35,861 bases of DNA, from assembly GCA_021203005.1 (NCBI GenBank), contig JAJQCB010000204.1, positions 1 through 35,861 of the forward strand, written 5' to 3'. The notes beneath the pieces are model-generated. The model did no database searches and was not told the origin of the DNA. It saw only the letters and a program-made list of their open reading frames with translations. A program made the position numbers and the translations under genes. This document shows positions 17,160-26,459 of this stretch, one piece after another. This DNA is from Clostridiales bacterium. GTDB lineage: Bacteria > Bacillota > Clostridia > Lachnospirales > Lachnospiraceae. Positions within the stretch are counted from its first letter, which is position 1; each line of letters starts with the position of its first letter.

Positions 17160-17834
17160 ATGGAACAATATAAGCAGGAATTTATAGATTTTATGGTGGA
17201 ATCCGATGTATTGAAGTTCGGAGAGTTTACGTTAAAAAGCGGGCGGAAGTCCCCGTTTTTCATGAATGCCGGCGCTTATGTCACCGGCTCTCAGCTGCAT
17301 CGGCTGGGAATTTACTATGCAAAGGCGATTCATGACAAATACGGTGAGGATTTTGATGTTTTATTCGGCCCCGCTTACAAGGGGATCCCGTTGGCGGTGG
17401 TGACGGCGATCGCGTTTTCGGAACTGTATGGGAAAGAAGTCCGCTACTGCTCCAACCGCAAGGAAGAAAAAGATCACGGAGATGCCGGCATTTTGCTCGG
17501 CAGTAAGATCAAGGATGGCGACCGGGTGGTGATCATTGAGGATGTGACTACGTCGGGCAAGTCGATTGAGGAGACGGTCCCGATTATTCGTGCGCAGGGT
17601 GACGTGACCATCGTGGGGCTGATGGTTTCCTTAAACCGGATGGAAGTGGGGAAAGGCGGCGAAAAGTGTGCCCTGGATGAGATCCGCGACCTTTACGGAT
17701 TTGAGACCGGAGCGATCGTGACTATGGCGGAGGTTGTGGAGTATCTTTATAACCGGCCGCACGACGGCAGGATTGTCATTGACGATACATTAAAGTCGGC
17801 GATTGACGCATACTATGAACAGTACGGTGCATAG
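17160..17834 (+). CDS. pyrE: Orotate phosphoribosyltransferase
   Basis: MEQYKQEFIDFMVESDVLKFGEFTLKSGRKSPFFMNAG..., PRPP motif RVVIIEDVTTSGKSIEE. SD aaggagatca. Confidence 0.95.
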   Translation: MEQYKQEFIDFMVESDVLKFGEFTLKSGRKSPFFMNAGAYVTGSQLHRLGIYYAKAIHDKYGEDFDVLFGPAYKGIPLAVVTAIAFSELYGKEVRYCSNRKEEKDHGDAGILLGSKIKDGDRVVIIEDVTTSGKSIEETVPIIRAQGDVTIVGLMVSLNRMEVGKGGEKCALDEIRDLYGFETGAIVTMAEVVEYLYNRPHDGRIVIDDTLKSAIDAYYEQYGA

Positions 17835-17848
17835 AAGGATACTTTTAC

Positions 17849-18334
17849 ATGTTCATCAGCAAGCATAAAAAGAGTTGCAGGGTTTTGTGCTGGGTTCTCT
17901 TTGCCGTATATGTGGTGGTGCTGGTCTACTTTCTGTTTTTTTCCGAGAGGATGGGCAGGATGGATCTGGACCGGACTTACCACTATAATCTGATTCCTTT
18001 TCGGGAGATCCGGCGGTTTCTGATCTACCGGGAGCAGATCGGCCTTACCGCTGCGTTTCTGAATCTGGCAGGGAATATTCTGATTTTTACACCCTTTGGG
18101 TTTCTGGTTCCCGCCATGGTCCGGCGTCTGCGGGGCATCTTCCGTGTCGTGCTGCTGGGATTTGAGCTGAGCCTGGCGGTGGAGTGTGTGCAGCTTGTTA
18201 CAATGACCGGCAGTTTTGATGTGGACGACCTGTTTTTAAACACGATAGGCAGTGTGATCGGTGTTTTGCTTTATAAAGGGATACAGCACAAAAGGGACGT
18301 GACGGCAGACCGTCGCAGGAGAGAAAATGGCTAA
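17849..18334 (+). CDS. VanZ-like family membrane protein
   Basis: YHYNLIPFREIRRFL...NLAGNILIFTPFGFLVP...ELSLAVECVQLVTMTGSFDVDDLFLNTIGSVIGVLLY is the VanZ signature. Confidence 0.9.
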   Translation: MFISKHKKSCRVLCWVLFAVYVVVLVYFLFFSERMGRMDLDRTYHYNLIPFREIRRFLIYREQIGLTAAFLNLAGNILIFTPFGFLVPAMVRRLRGIFRVVLLGFELSLAVECVQLVTMTGSFDVDDLFLNTIGSVIGVLLYKGIQHKRDVTADRRRRENG

Positions 18335-18665
18335 CAGCAGAAAAGAATATTTTCGCCGGACGCGAAAGACCCGGATGCGGGATCTGAAGCATTCGGTCAC
18401 GGGATGGATTGGCGCAGTCGCAGCGATTTGCGCGGCTGGCCTGTTTTGCGTGTCGGTTGGCTTTTCCTTTTATTATGGAGGAGAGGCGGAGTTTTTTGTG
18501 GGCACCGCAGGTCTTATTGCGCTGGTGCTGGCAGCGGGGGCGCTTGTCCTCGGAATCCTCGCCGTGCGGGAGGAAAAAGTGAGACCGGTGCCGCCGCGGA
18601 TCAGCCTGGTGCTCGGGGTGATTATGACGGTGGTGCTGGGAGGATTGTATACATACGGTTTCTAG
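18327..18665 (+). CDS. Small conserved membrane protein (3 predicted TM; DUF6142-like)
   Basis: ORF overlapping the VanZ-like gene by 8 bp; hydrophobic segments WIGAVAAICAAGLFCVSVGFSFYY, TAGLIALVLAAGALVLGILAV, ISLVLGVIMTVVLGGLYTYGF. Confidence 0.65.
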   Translation: MANSRKEYFRRTRKTRMRDLKHSVTGWIGAVAAICAAGLFCVSVGFSFYYGGEAEFFVGTAGLIALVLAAGALVLGILAVREEKVRPVPPRISLVLGVIMTVVLGGLYTYGF

Positions 18666-18680
18666 AAAAGGAGGAAATTT

Positions 18681-20750
18681 ATGGCTGATCAGGCGTGGAA
18701 CGCACCGGAAGAGGAATTGACGGGAGAGCGGTATCTTTTAATGACCGACCGGCTATCCCGCATTTCTTCCGATGATCTGGTTCCGGAAAAATATCGGGAT
18801 TATTTTAAGAAGGGCGCTGCTTTTCTGCTGAAGACAGCGGATATTTATGAGAAAAAGAAAGACGGCCGTCTCGCGCAGCGCTCCATGGCGGAATGCCGGG
18901 CAGATCAGGAGGCACTGTATGCGCATATTGCTCCGGCCAATTATGCGGAGAGCTATGCGAACCCGGAGTATGCGGTTTCCGTCCTTGGAGCAGAGGCGGG
19001 GCAGATGCTGACGCTGCTCTGTTCAGAGATGGAGGGCTGCATTGCCTGGGCTTTTCAGGGGAGGCAGATGGAGCTGACGCTGCTCTTTGAGCTTTTTGTC
19101 CAGGTGTACAATTGCCTGGAAGAAGACGATCTGAAAGAAGCAAGAGATACGATTTACTGGTTTTTCCATGATTACAGTGAGGTCTTTGTGGAAAATGTGA
19201 TCCATGACATGATCTGCCCGGAGGATAATTTCTTTTCGGATATTGTCATGAGTGCGGATCTCAGTGATCTGCGTTATCTTTATCAGTATGGCCTGCCGGT
19301 GTCGGAGAATGACCTGGCCATTGCAGAGTTTTTAAATACGCTGGATGAGAAAGAGATCCAGGCCATGGCGGATACCTATACGGAAGGGTACCGCATCGGT
19401 TTTGAGAACGCCGGGATTGATCTTTCAAAGAAGAAAACAGCGGAGCTGGATTTCCCCATCGGCTTTGAGAGGATGATGCGGGCTGCCATCCGGAATTTTC
19501 AGAAGATGGGTCTTGCGGTCACGGCGGCGCGGGAGCCGGTGTCCTCTTTTTCCAACAAGGGGAGCGGCAAACGGGGCGTATATTCTACTTCTGTGAACCG
19601 CCAGTATGACTTTGATCACAGAGAGGACAGGGCGTATTATTTTGACAAGGCGTTCACAGAGCGCTATCTGGAAGTGTACCGGACAGTGTTTGAGAAGCAT
19701 AAGGAGGAAGCGCTGGCTTATGCCGGTCCGGCGGTGGTGGAAGTGTTCGGCGAATCACCGTTCTCTCCGGAGAATAAAGAGTCTGCGATTCACTTTGATA
19801 AGGAGCAGGAAAAGCTGAACGTTCATTTTGCTTCGGAGAGAGGCATGATCATTTACCAATATATTCCGGGCGAGGAGCGCAGCTTTACGATCATCGCTTA
19901 TCCGACGCCGGAGATCGGCGCGCAGTTTGAGGAGATTTTTGCCGAGACGGTGAAGGTAAATACGCTGGATTATAAGAAATATCAGGCGATTCAGCAGCGC
20001 CTGATCGACACGCTGGACGGCGCAGAGCGGGTACACATTGTCGGCTGCGGGGAGAATCACACTGATCTGATGGTGGCGATTCACCAGTTGGATGATCCCG
20101 ACACGCAGACTTCGTTTGAAAACTGTGTGGCGGATGTCAACATCCCGGTGGGCGAGGTCTTTACCTCCCCGGTTCTGGCCGGCACAGACGGCGTTCTCCA
20201 TGTGACGGAAGTGTTCTTAAACGGCCTGCAGTATCAGAACCTGGAACTAGTGTTTAAAGACGGAAAAATCGCATCCTACTCCTGCACGAATTTTGATTCG
20301 GAGGAGGAGAATCAGAAATATATCAAGGACAATGTTCTGATGCACCACGATACGCTTCCTATGGGCGAATTTGCCATCGGCACCAACACCACGGCTTACC
20401 GCATGGCTCGAAAATATCAGATCCAGGATAAGATGCCGATTCTGATTGCAGAGAAGACGGGACCTCACTTTGCGGTTGGCGATACCTGCTACTCCCGTGA
20501 GGAGGAAGTCGAGCGGAAGAATCCGGACGGTAAGTTTATCGTGGCAAAGGAAAATGAATGCAGCATGCTGCGCAATGAAGATCCGGCAAAAGCCTATTTT
20601 AACTGCCACACGGATATCACGATCCCCTATAATGAACTGGGCGCGATCACGGCGATTTATCCGGACGGAAGTACCGCGGATATCATCAGGGACGGCGTGT
20701 TTACGGTTGCAGGAACGGAAGAACTGAACGGGCCGCTTAAGGAAGCGTAG
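18681..20750 (+). CDS. M29-like aminopeptidase with long N-terminal extension
   Basis: C-terminal half has ENHTDLMVAIH, NIPVGEVFTSPVLAGTDGVLHV, GEFAIGTNTTAYRMARKYQIQDKMPILIAEKTGPHFAVGDTC, NCHTDITI metal-site-like motifs. SD aaggaggaaattt. Confidence 0.8.
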   Translation: MADQAWNAPEEELTGERYLLMTDRLSRISSDDLVPEKYRDYFKKGAAFLLKTADIYEKKKDGRLAQRSMAECRADQEALYAHIAPANYAESYANPEYAVSVLGAEAGQMLTLLCSEMEGCIAWAFQGRQMELTLLFELFVQVYNCLEEDDLKEARDTIYWFFHDYSEVFVENVIHDMICPEDNFFSDIVMSADLSDLRYLYQYGLPVSENDLAIAEFLNTLDEKEIQAMADTYTEGYRIGFENAGIDLSKKKTAELDFPIGFERMMRAAIRNFQKMGLAVTAAREPVSSFSNKGSGKRGVYSTSVNRQYDFDHREDRAYYFDKAFTERYLEVYRTVFEKHKEEALAYAGPAVVEVFGESPFSPENKESAIHFDKEQEKLNVHFASERGMIIYQYIPGEERSFTIIAYPTPEIGAQFEEIFAETVKVNTLDYKKYQAIQQRLIDTLDGAERVHIVGCGENHTDLMVAIHQLDDPDTQTSFENCVADVNIPVGEVFTSPVLAGTDGVLHVTEVFLNGLQYQNLELVFKDGKIASYSCTNFDSEEENQKYIKDNVLMHHDTLPMGEFAIGTNTTAYRMARKYQIQDKMPILIAEKTGPHFAVGDTCYSREEEVERKNPDGKFIVAKENECSMLRNEDPAKAYFNCHTDITIPYNELGAITAIYPDGSTADIIRDGVFTVAGTEELNGPLKEA

Positions 20751-20834
20751 TATTTATAGCTTCAGATATACAATATACTGAGCGTATTTCGTGTGAAAAG
20801 GTATCTATTAACGGGTTAAACAGGTGGTGATTCT

Positions 20835-21176
20835 ATGTCCCAGATAACGAAGAATTTACTGAAAAAATATGTGGATGAAATCAAGGTGATATATGGATCA
20901 CATTTGAGACGGGTGATTTTGTATGGCTCTTATGCGAGAGGAGATTTCCGTCAGGACTCAGATACAGATATTATGATTTTGCTGGATCTGTCGGATATGG
21001 AGATAAAAGAATACCGCCATAAGCTTTCTTGTTCTACTTACGATTTTAATATGGATTATGATGTGGATATAAAACCGATTGCAAAATGCGAAGAGCATTT
21101 TAAAAAGTGGGTCTGCAATTATCCATTTTATGCCAATGTGAGCAGGGAGGGGGTGACTTTATATGAAGCCGCATGA
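20835..21176 (+). CDS. MNT-type minimal nucleotidyltransferase
   Basis: YGSYARGDFRQDSDTDIMILL (GSx10DxD pol-beta motif). Confidence 0.88.
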   Translation: MSQITKNLLKKYVDEIKVIYGSHLRRVILYGSYARGDFRQDSDTDIMILLDLSDMEIKEYRHKLSCSTYDFNMDYDVDIKPIAKCEEHFKKWVCNYPFYANVSREGVTLYEAA

Positions 21177-21270
21177 TAATATAGGTACGAGAGAAGATCT
21201 GGTAAAGTACAGATTGGAAACCGCAAAGGATGATCTGCGTGCAGCAGTTGGAACAGGAAGGAGACAGTGA
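21163..21270 (+). pseudogene. Truncated HEPN-domain protein remnant
   Basis: ATG 21163 overlapping the MNT gene: MKPHDNIGTREDLVKYRLETAKDDLRAAVGTGRRQ*; YRLETAKDDLRAA looks like a HEPN N-terminus, cut at 35 aa directly before purE. Confidence 0.55.
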
Positions 21271-21276
21271 ATAATT

Positions 21277-21777
21277 ATGCCAAAAGTAGGAATTGTGATG
21301 GGCAGCGATTCGGATATGCCCGTGATGTCAAAAGCAGCAGAGATACTCGATAAACTGGGAATCGACTATGAGATGCGTATCATCTCCGCTCACCGCGAAC
21401 CGGACATTTTCTTCGACTACGCGAAGAGCGCAGAGGAGAGAGGATATAAGGTGATTATTGCCGGAGCAGGAAAGGCAGCTCATCTGCCGGGCATGTGCGC
21501 GGCTCTGTTTCCCATGCCGGTGATCGGTATCCCGATGAAGACTTCGGACCTGGGCGGGGTGGATTCCCTCTACTCCATTGTACAGATGCCGAGCGGTATT
21601 CCGGTGGCGACGGTGGCGATAGGCGGCGGCGCCAACGCCGGCATCCTGGCTGCAAAGATTCTGGCCACCGGTGATCCGGAAATCCTGGAACGCCTGAAGG
21701 CTTACTCTGAGGAGTTAAAAAACCAGGTGGTGGCGAAGGATGAAAAGCTGCAGCAGACGGGGTGGAAAGAGTATTGA
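21277..21777 (+). CDS. purE: N5-carboxyaminoimidazole ribonucleotide mutase (class I PurE)
   Basis: GIVMGSDSDMPVMSKAAEILDKLGIDYEMRIISAHREPD; AGAGKAAHLPGMCAA. Confidence 0.96.
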   Translation: MPKVGIVMGSDSDMPVMSKAAEILDKLGIDYEMRIISAHREPDIFFDYAKSAEERGYKVIIAGAGKAAHLPGMCAALFPMPVIGIPMKTSDLGGVDSLYSIVQMPSGIPVATVAIGGGANAGILAAKILATGDPEILERLKAYSEELKNQVVAKDEKLQQTGWKEY

Positions 21778-21867
21778 TACCGGGGCATATTTGACATAAT
21801 TGTCCCCCCATAAGCAAGTAAACTAATTAAATATACATAAAATATGTATTAATAAAGGAGACCAAGT

Positions 21868-22893
21868 ATGGATTACAAGACTTCGGGCGTCGATATCGAG
21901 GCCGGCTACAAGTCCGTAGAACTGATGAAGGAACACGTAAAAAAGACCATGCGCGCGGAGGTGCTCGGCGGCCTTGGCGGATTTTCCGGCGCTTTCTCCC
22001 TGGCAAAGATCAAGGAGATGGAGGAGCCGGTATTGCTGTCCGGGACAGACGGCTGCGGTACCAAGGTAAAGCTGGCATTTCTGATGGACAAGCACGATAC
22101 GATTGGCATTGACGCGGTGGCCATGTGTGTCAATGACATTGCCTGCGCCGGCGGAGAGCCTCTGTTTTTCCTGGATTATATTGCCTGCGGGAAAAACTAT
22201 CCGGAAAAGATTGCGGAGATTGTGAAGGGCGTGGCCGAGGGCTGTCTCCAGTCAGACGCGGCGCTGATCGGCGGAGAGACGGCGGAGCATCCGGGTCTGA
22301 TGCCGGAGGACGAGTATGATCTGGCCGGATTTGCCGTGGGCGTCTGCGATAAGAAGGATCTGATCACCGGGGAGAGTCTGGCGGACGGAGATATCCTCAT
22401 CGGCATGGCTTCCACGGGGGTCCACAGCAACGGATTTTCCCTGGTTCGGAAGGTATTCGAGATGACGGAAGAGTCCCTGAATACATATTATGATGAACTG
22501 GGTAAAACTCTGGGAGAGGCGCTGATCGCACCGACCCGGATTTACGTAAAAGCGTTAAAGAGTATTAAGAATGCGGGCGTCACAGTGAAAGCCTGCAGCC
22601 ATATCACCGGCGGCGGTTTTTATGAGAATGTGCCCCGGATGCTGGTCGACGGCACCCATGCGGTGATTGAGAAAGACAGCTACCCGGTTCCGCCGATTTT
22701 TACCCTTCTGCAGAAAACAGGGGATATCGCGGAGCAGATGATGTACAACACTTACAATATGGGGATCGGCATGATCGTGGCCGTGGACCCGGCGGATGCA
22801 GAGACTGCCATGGACGCGATCCGCGCGGCGGGGGACACTCCGTATGTGATCGGTCGGATTGAAGCAGGAGAAAAGGGAGTGACTTTATGTTAA
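21868..22893 (+). CDS. purM: Phosphoribosylformylglycinamidine cyclo-ligase
   Basis: [76 protein letters not shown]. Confidence 0.96.
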   Translation: MDYKTSGVDIEAGYKSVELMKEHVKKTMRAEVLGGLGGFSGAFSLAKIKEMEEPVLLSGTDGCGTKVKLAFLMDKHDTIGIDAVAMCVNDIACAGGEPLFFLDYIACGKNYPEKIAEIVKGVAEGCLQSDAALIGGETAEHPGLMPEDEYDLAGFAVGVCDKKDLITGESLADGDILIGMASTGVHSNGFSLVRKVFEMTEESLNTYYDELGKTLGEALIAPTRIYVKALKSIKNAGVTVKACSHITGGGFYENVPRMLVDGTHAVIEKDSYPVPPIFTLLQKTGDIAEQMMYNTYNMGIGMIVAVDPADAETAMDAIRAAGDTPYVIGRIEAGEKGVTLC

Positions 22894-23516
22894 AAATTAC
22901 AGTCATGGTTTCCGGCGGCGGTACCAACCTGCAGGCCATTATTGACAGCATTGCTGATGGCAGGATCACCAACGCACAGATTGTGTCGGTCATCAGCAAC
23001 AATCCGTCGGCCTTTGCTTTGGAGAGGGCAAAGAACGCAGGGATTCCCGGTCAGTGCATTTCCCCGAAGCAGTATGAGAGCAGGGAAGCATTTAATGAGG
23101 CGCTTCTGGCGGCGGTGGATGAGACAGGAGCAGATCTCATCGTGCTGGCGGGATTCTTAGTCGTAATTCCGGAGCAGATGATTGCCCGCTACCGCAACCG
23201 GATTATCAATATTCATCCGTCGCTGATTCCGTCGTTCTGCGGAACAGGCTATTATGGATTGAAAGTGCATGAGGGCGTGCTGGCGCGCGGGGTAAAAGTC
23301 ACCGGAGCCACCTGCCATTTTGTGGACGAAGGAACTGATACCGGACCGATCATTCTGCAGAAAGCGGTGGAGGTAAAGGAGGGGGATACCCCTAAAATCC
23401 TCCAGCAGAGAGTGATGGAGGAAGCCGAGTGGATTATCATGCCGCAGGCGATTGATCTGATTGCAAATGGAAAAGTGTCCGTCGTGGACGGACGGGTACG
23501 CATTGCGGAATCATAA
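22887..23516 (+). CDS. purN: Phosphoribosylglycinamide formyltransferase
   Basis: [64 protein letters not shown]. Confidence 0.96.
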   Translation: MLKITVMVSGGGTNLQAIIDSIADGRITNAQIVSVISNNPSAFALERAKNAGIPGQCISPKQYESREAFNEALLAAVDETGADLIVLAGFLVVIPEQMIARYRNRIINIHPSLIPSFCGTGYYGLKVHEGVLARGVKVTGATCHFVDEGTDTGPIILQKAVEVKEGDTPKILQQRVMEEAEWIIMPQAIDLIANGKVSVVDGRVRIAES

Positions 23517-23543
23517 TGATTTGAAAGAGAACGGAGGCATATC

Positions 23544-24818
23544 ATGAAAGTTTTAATCGTAGGAAGCGGCGGACGTGAGCATGCGATCGCCATGAGTGTC
23601 GCGAAAAGCAGTAAGGTGGATAAGATTTACTGTGCGCCGGGCAACGCCGGTATCGGACAGATCGCTGAGTGCGTTCCCATCGGAGCCATGGAATTTGACA
23701 AGCTGGTGGCATTTGCAAAGGAGACAGCCATTGACCTTACCATCATCGGGATGGATGATCCGCTGGTGGGCGGCGTGGTAGACGCATTTGAGGCGGAAGG
23801 CCTTCGCGTTTTCGGCCCGAATAAGGCGGCCGCGATCCTGGAGGGCTCCAAGGCTTTTTCCAAAGATCTGATGAAAAAATATAATATTCCCACTGCGGCA
23901 TATGAGAACTTTGACAATCCGGAAGCGGCGCTTGCCTATCTGGAGACTGCGAAGATGCCCATCGTTCTGAAAGCGGACGGACTGGCTCTGGGCAAGGGCG
24001 TGCTGATCTGCAACACGCTGGAGGAGGCAAAAGCCGGCGTGCAGGAGATCATGATGGACAAGAAGTTCGGTTCTGCCGGCAACCAGATGGTGGTCGAGGA
24101 GTTTATGACGGGCCGCGAGGTGTCCGTGCTCTCCTATGTGGATGGAAAAACTATTAAAATCATGTCCTCCGCGCAGGATCACAAGCGTGCGAAAGACGGT
24201 GATCAGGGACTGAATACCGGCGGCATGGGAACCTTTTCCCCGAGTCCGTTTTATACGAAAGAAGTCGACGACTTCTGTCAGAAATATATCTTCCAGCCTA
24301 CCGTGGACGCCATGGCAGCGGAGGGGAGACCGTTTAAGGGAATCATTTTCTTTGGTCTGATGATTACAGAAGACGGACCGAAGGTACTGGAGTACAATGC
24401 CCGCTTCGGCGACCCGGAGGCACAGGTGGTGCTGCCGCGGATGAAAAATGACATCATTGAGGTGATGGAGGCGTGCATTGACGGGACTCTGGATCAGATT
24501 GACCTGCAGTTTGAGGATAACGCGGCGGTCTGTGTGGTGCTGGCCAGCGACGGTTACCCGGTGTCCTATCAGAAAGGATTCGAGATCAAGGGGCTGGAGA
24601 ATTTCGAGGATAAAGACGGTTATTACTGTTTCCATGCAGGAAGCAAGTTAAACGATGAGGGAAAGATCGTGACCAACGGCGGACGTGTGCTGGGAATTAC
24701 GGCGAAGGGTGCCGACCTGAAGGAAGCTCGCGCCAACGCCTATAAAGCGACGGAGTGGATTGACTTTGAGAATAAGTATATGCGTCATGATATCGGAAAG
24801 GCGATTGATGAGGCATAG
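23544..24818 (+). CDS. purD: Phosphoribosylamine-glycine ligase
   Basis: MKVLIVGSGGREHAIA; QDHKRAKDGDQGLNTGGMGTFSP; VLEYNARFGDPEAQVVLPRMKND. Confidence 0.97.
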   Translation: MKVLIVGSGGREHAIAMSVAKSSKVDKIYCAPGNAGIGQIAECVPIGAMEFDKLVAFAKETAIDLTIIGMDDPLVGGVVDAFEAEGLRVFGPNKAAAILEGSKAFSKDLMKKYNIPTAAYENFDNPEAALAYLETAKMPIVLKADGLALGKGVLICNTLEEAKAGVQEIMMDKKFGSAGNQMVVEEFMTGREVSVLSYVDGKTIKIMSSAQDHKRAKDGDQGLNTGGMGTFSPSPFYTKEVDDFCQKYIFQPTVDAMAAEGRPFKGIIFFGLMITEDGPKVLEYNARFGDPEAQVVLPRMKNDIIEVMEACIDGTLDQIDLQFEDNAAVCVVLASDGYPVSYQKGFEIKGLENFEDKDGYYCFHAGSKLNDEGKIVTNGGRVLGITAKGADLKEARANAYKATEWIDFENKYMRHDIGKAIDEA

Positions 24819-24861
24819 AAGTATGACGATGCAGCGCGGAATTCAGGCGGAGTGATTGAGT

Positions 24862-25497
24862 ATGAAGAGAGCGGTAATCTTTGATATGGACGGAACGCTG
24901 TGGGATTCCGTGGATAACATTGTAATTTCCTGGAACAGGGCGCTTCAGGAGCTCGGTATGAGTGACCTGGTCATCACAAGAGAGAGGCTGCTCGGCCTCA
25001 TGGGAAAGACCATGGACAAATTTGCGGAAGCGTTTTTCCCGCAGTATAGTCCGGAAAAAGGCATGGAACTGTTTCACGTCCTGGAGCTGGCGGAGAATGA
25101 ATATCTCCGTCAGCACGGGGCGGTTTTGCTGGGTGATGTGGAGGCTGTATTTTGCAGGCTGCACGAGCTTGGCTGGGGCGTCTGCATCGTGAGCAACTGT
25201 CAGTCCGGATACATCGAGGCATTTCTGGAGTACTATCATCTGGAAAACCTGGTGGACGATACCGAGTGCTATGGCGATACAGGCCGCGGTAAGGCGGATA
25301 ATCTGAAAGCTGTGATAGAGCGCAATCACCTGGAGAAGTATTGGTATCTGGGCGATACGCAGGGGGATTATGATGCCTGTGCGGAGGCGGGAGTGCCGTT
25401 TGTCTGGGCTTCCTATGGATTCGGAAGCGTGGATGCCAAGGTGCCAAAAATAGATTCGTTGGAGGGAATTTTGCATCTCACCTGGGGAAAAGGCTGA
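24862..25497 (+). CDS. HAD-family hydrolase (phosphoglycolate phosphatase-like)
   Basis: FDMDGTLWDSVDNI motif I, VSNCQ motif II, YLGDTQGDYDAC motif IV. Confidence 0.9.
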   Translation: MKRAVIFDMDGTLWDSVDNIVISWNRALQELGMSDLVITRERLLGLMGKTMDKFAEAFFPQYSPEKGMELFHVLELAENEYLRQHGAVLLGDVEAVFCRLHELGWGVCIVSNCQSGYIEAFLEYYHLENLVDDTECYGDTGRGKADNLKAVIERNHLEKYWYLGDTQGDYDACAEAGVPFVWASYGFGSVDAKVPKIDSLEGILHLTWGKG

Positions 25498-25547
25498 GGG
25501 ATGAGATTGCCCGTACTGGTGTGCCGGTTTACAGGAGGTGACATATT

Positions 25548-26078
25548 TTGAGCGATATCCGATATTTTAAATCTGCGTACCATAACTATGAGGTAGCAGA
25601 AAAACTGATGCAATACTATCAGAGTGATGAACTTTTTCTCAATGATGTTGCCTATAACCTTCAGCAATGTATCGAAAAAACGCTGAGGGCTTTTTTGGAA
25701 TGCAAAGGTGTTACTGTACATCAGACTCATAGTATCCGGAAACTGGTTGATATGTCAAAAAATAATGGATTCGTGGTTGAGATTACAGACTGGGTTAGAG
25801 AAAACGTATATGAAATTGAGAGTTGGGTGGCAGATACCCGTTATAATTTTGATATGATTCTTCAAGTGGAGAGAATTTCGGTTGGCTTGCGGGAAGTAAA
25901 AGGTTTTTTGGATATGAATTACTTAAAACCGGCGCTTGATGCCAAAATTACGGATGAGGTAAAAAAGCATCTTCGGGAGAAGATGCCTCGCAATATCGAG
26001 ATTAGGGATGATTTTGAGTGGAATTGTTATTATAGTATTTTTCGGAAACAGCTTGGTGCGGGGTTGACAATTCCGTGA
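25548..26078 (+). CDS. HEPN-domain protein (no adjacent MNT gene)
   Basis: YFKSAYHNYEVAEKLMQYYQSDELFLNDVAYNLQQCIEKTLRAFLECKGVTVHQTHSIRKLVDM resembles HEPN (Pfam PF05168 type). TTG start with SD aggaggtgacat. Confidence 0.75.
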   Translation: MSDIRYFKSAYHNYEVAEKLMQYYQSDELFLNDVAYNLQQCIEKTLRAFLECKGVTVHQTHSIRKLVDMSKNNGFVVEITDWVRENVYEIESWVADTRYNFDMILQVERISVGLREVKGFLDMNYLKPALDAKITDEVKKHLREKMPRNIEIRDDFEWNCYYSIFRKQLGAGLTIP

Positions 26079-26117
26079 TTCTTGTTTATGATGTTTTCAT
26101 TGTCAAAGGTTAAGACA

Positions 26118-26436
26118 AAGAGGAGTACGTATCTGCAGCGGCAGCAGAGAGGATGGCTCAGAGGCTGAAAGGTCGTCCGGCAGGCGGGATGCGGAAGTGA
26201 CTTTGGAACCGGATCTCTGAAAGTGGTAAGTAGGAGGTTCCGTCTCATCCCCGTTAACGGATGAAAGAGATTTCGATATCTTTCCCAGAGAAGGGTAAAG
26301 CAGATAACAGCTGTTGCCCGGGCGTTGAAATATGATTGCCTATATAAGGATTATTTTATGACAGGATATCGAAAAACGAAGGTGGTACCGCGAACAGTTT
26401 CGCCCTTCGCATGCATATGCATGTGGAGGGTTTTTT
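26118..26436 (+). ncRNA. T-box riboswitch leader upstream of valS
   Basis: T-box core AAGGTGGTACCGCG (26379-26392); terminator CCCTTCGCATGC-ATAT-GCATGTGGAGGG + T6 (26403-26436); stem I-like region with GAGTA and AGAGAGGATGG upstream. The 5' boundary is approximate. Confidence 0.92.
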
Positions 26437-26459
26437 ACATTATAAAAAAGGAGACCAAT

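Noticed and set aside
23553-24635. 360-aa ORF antisense to purD
   Set aside because: Shadow of a conserved essential-type gene; sequence rich in His/Arg/Leu without domain signature.
26325-26459. N-terminal extension of the valS ORF ([28 protein letters not shown]...)
   Set aside because: It is translated from the T-box antiterminator/terminator; the true start is ATG 26460 with a good SD.
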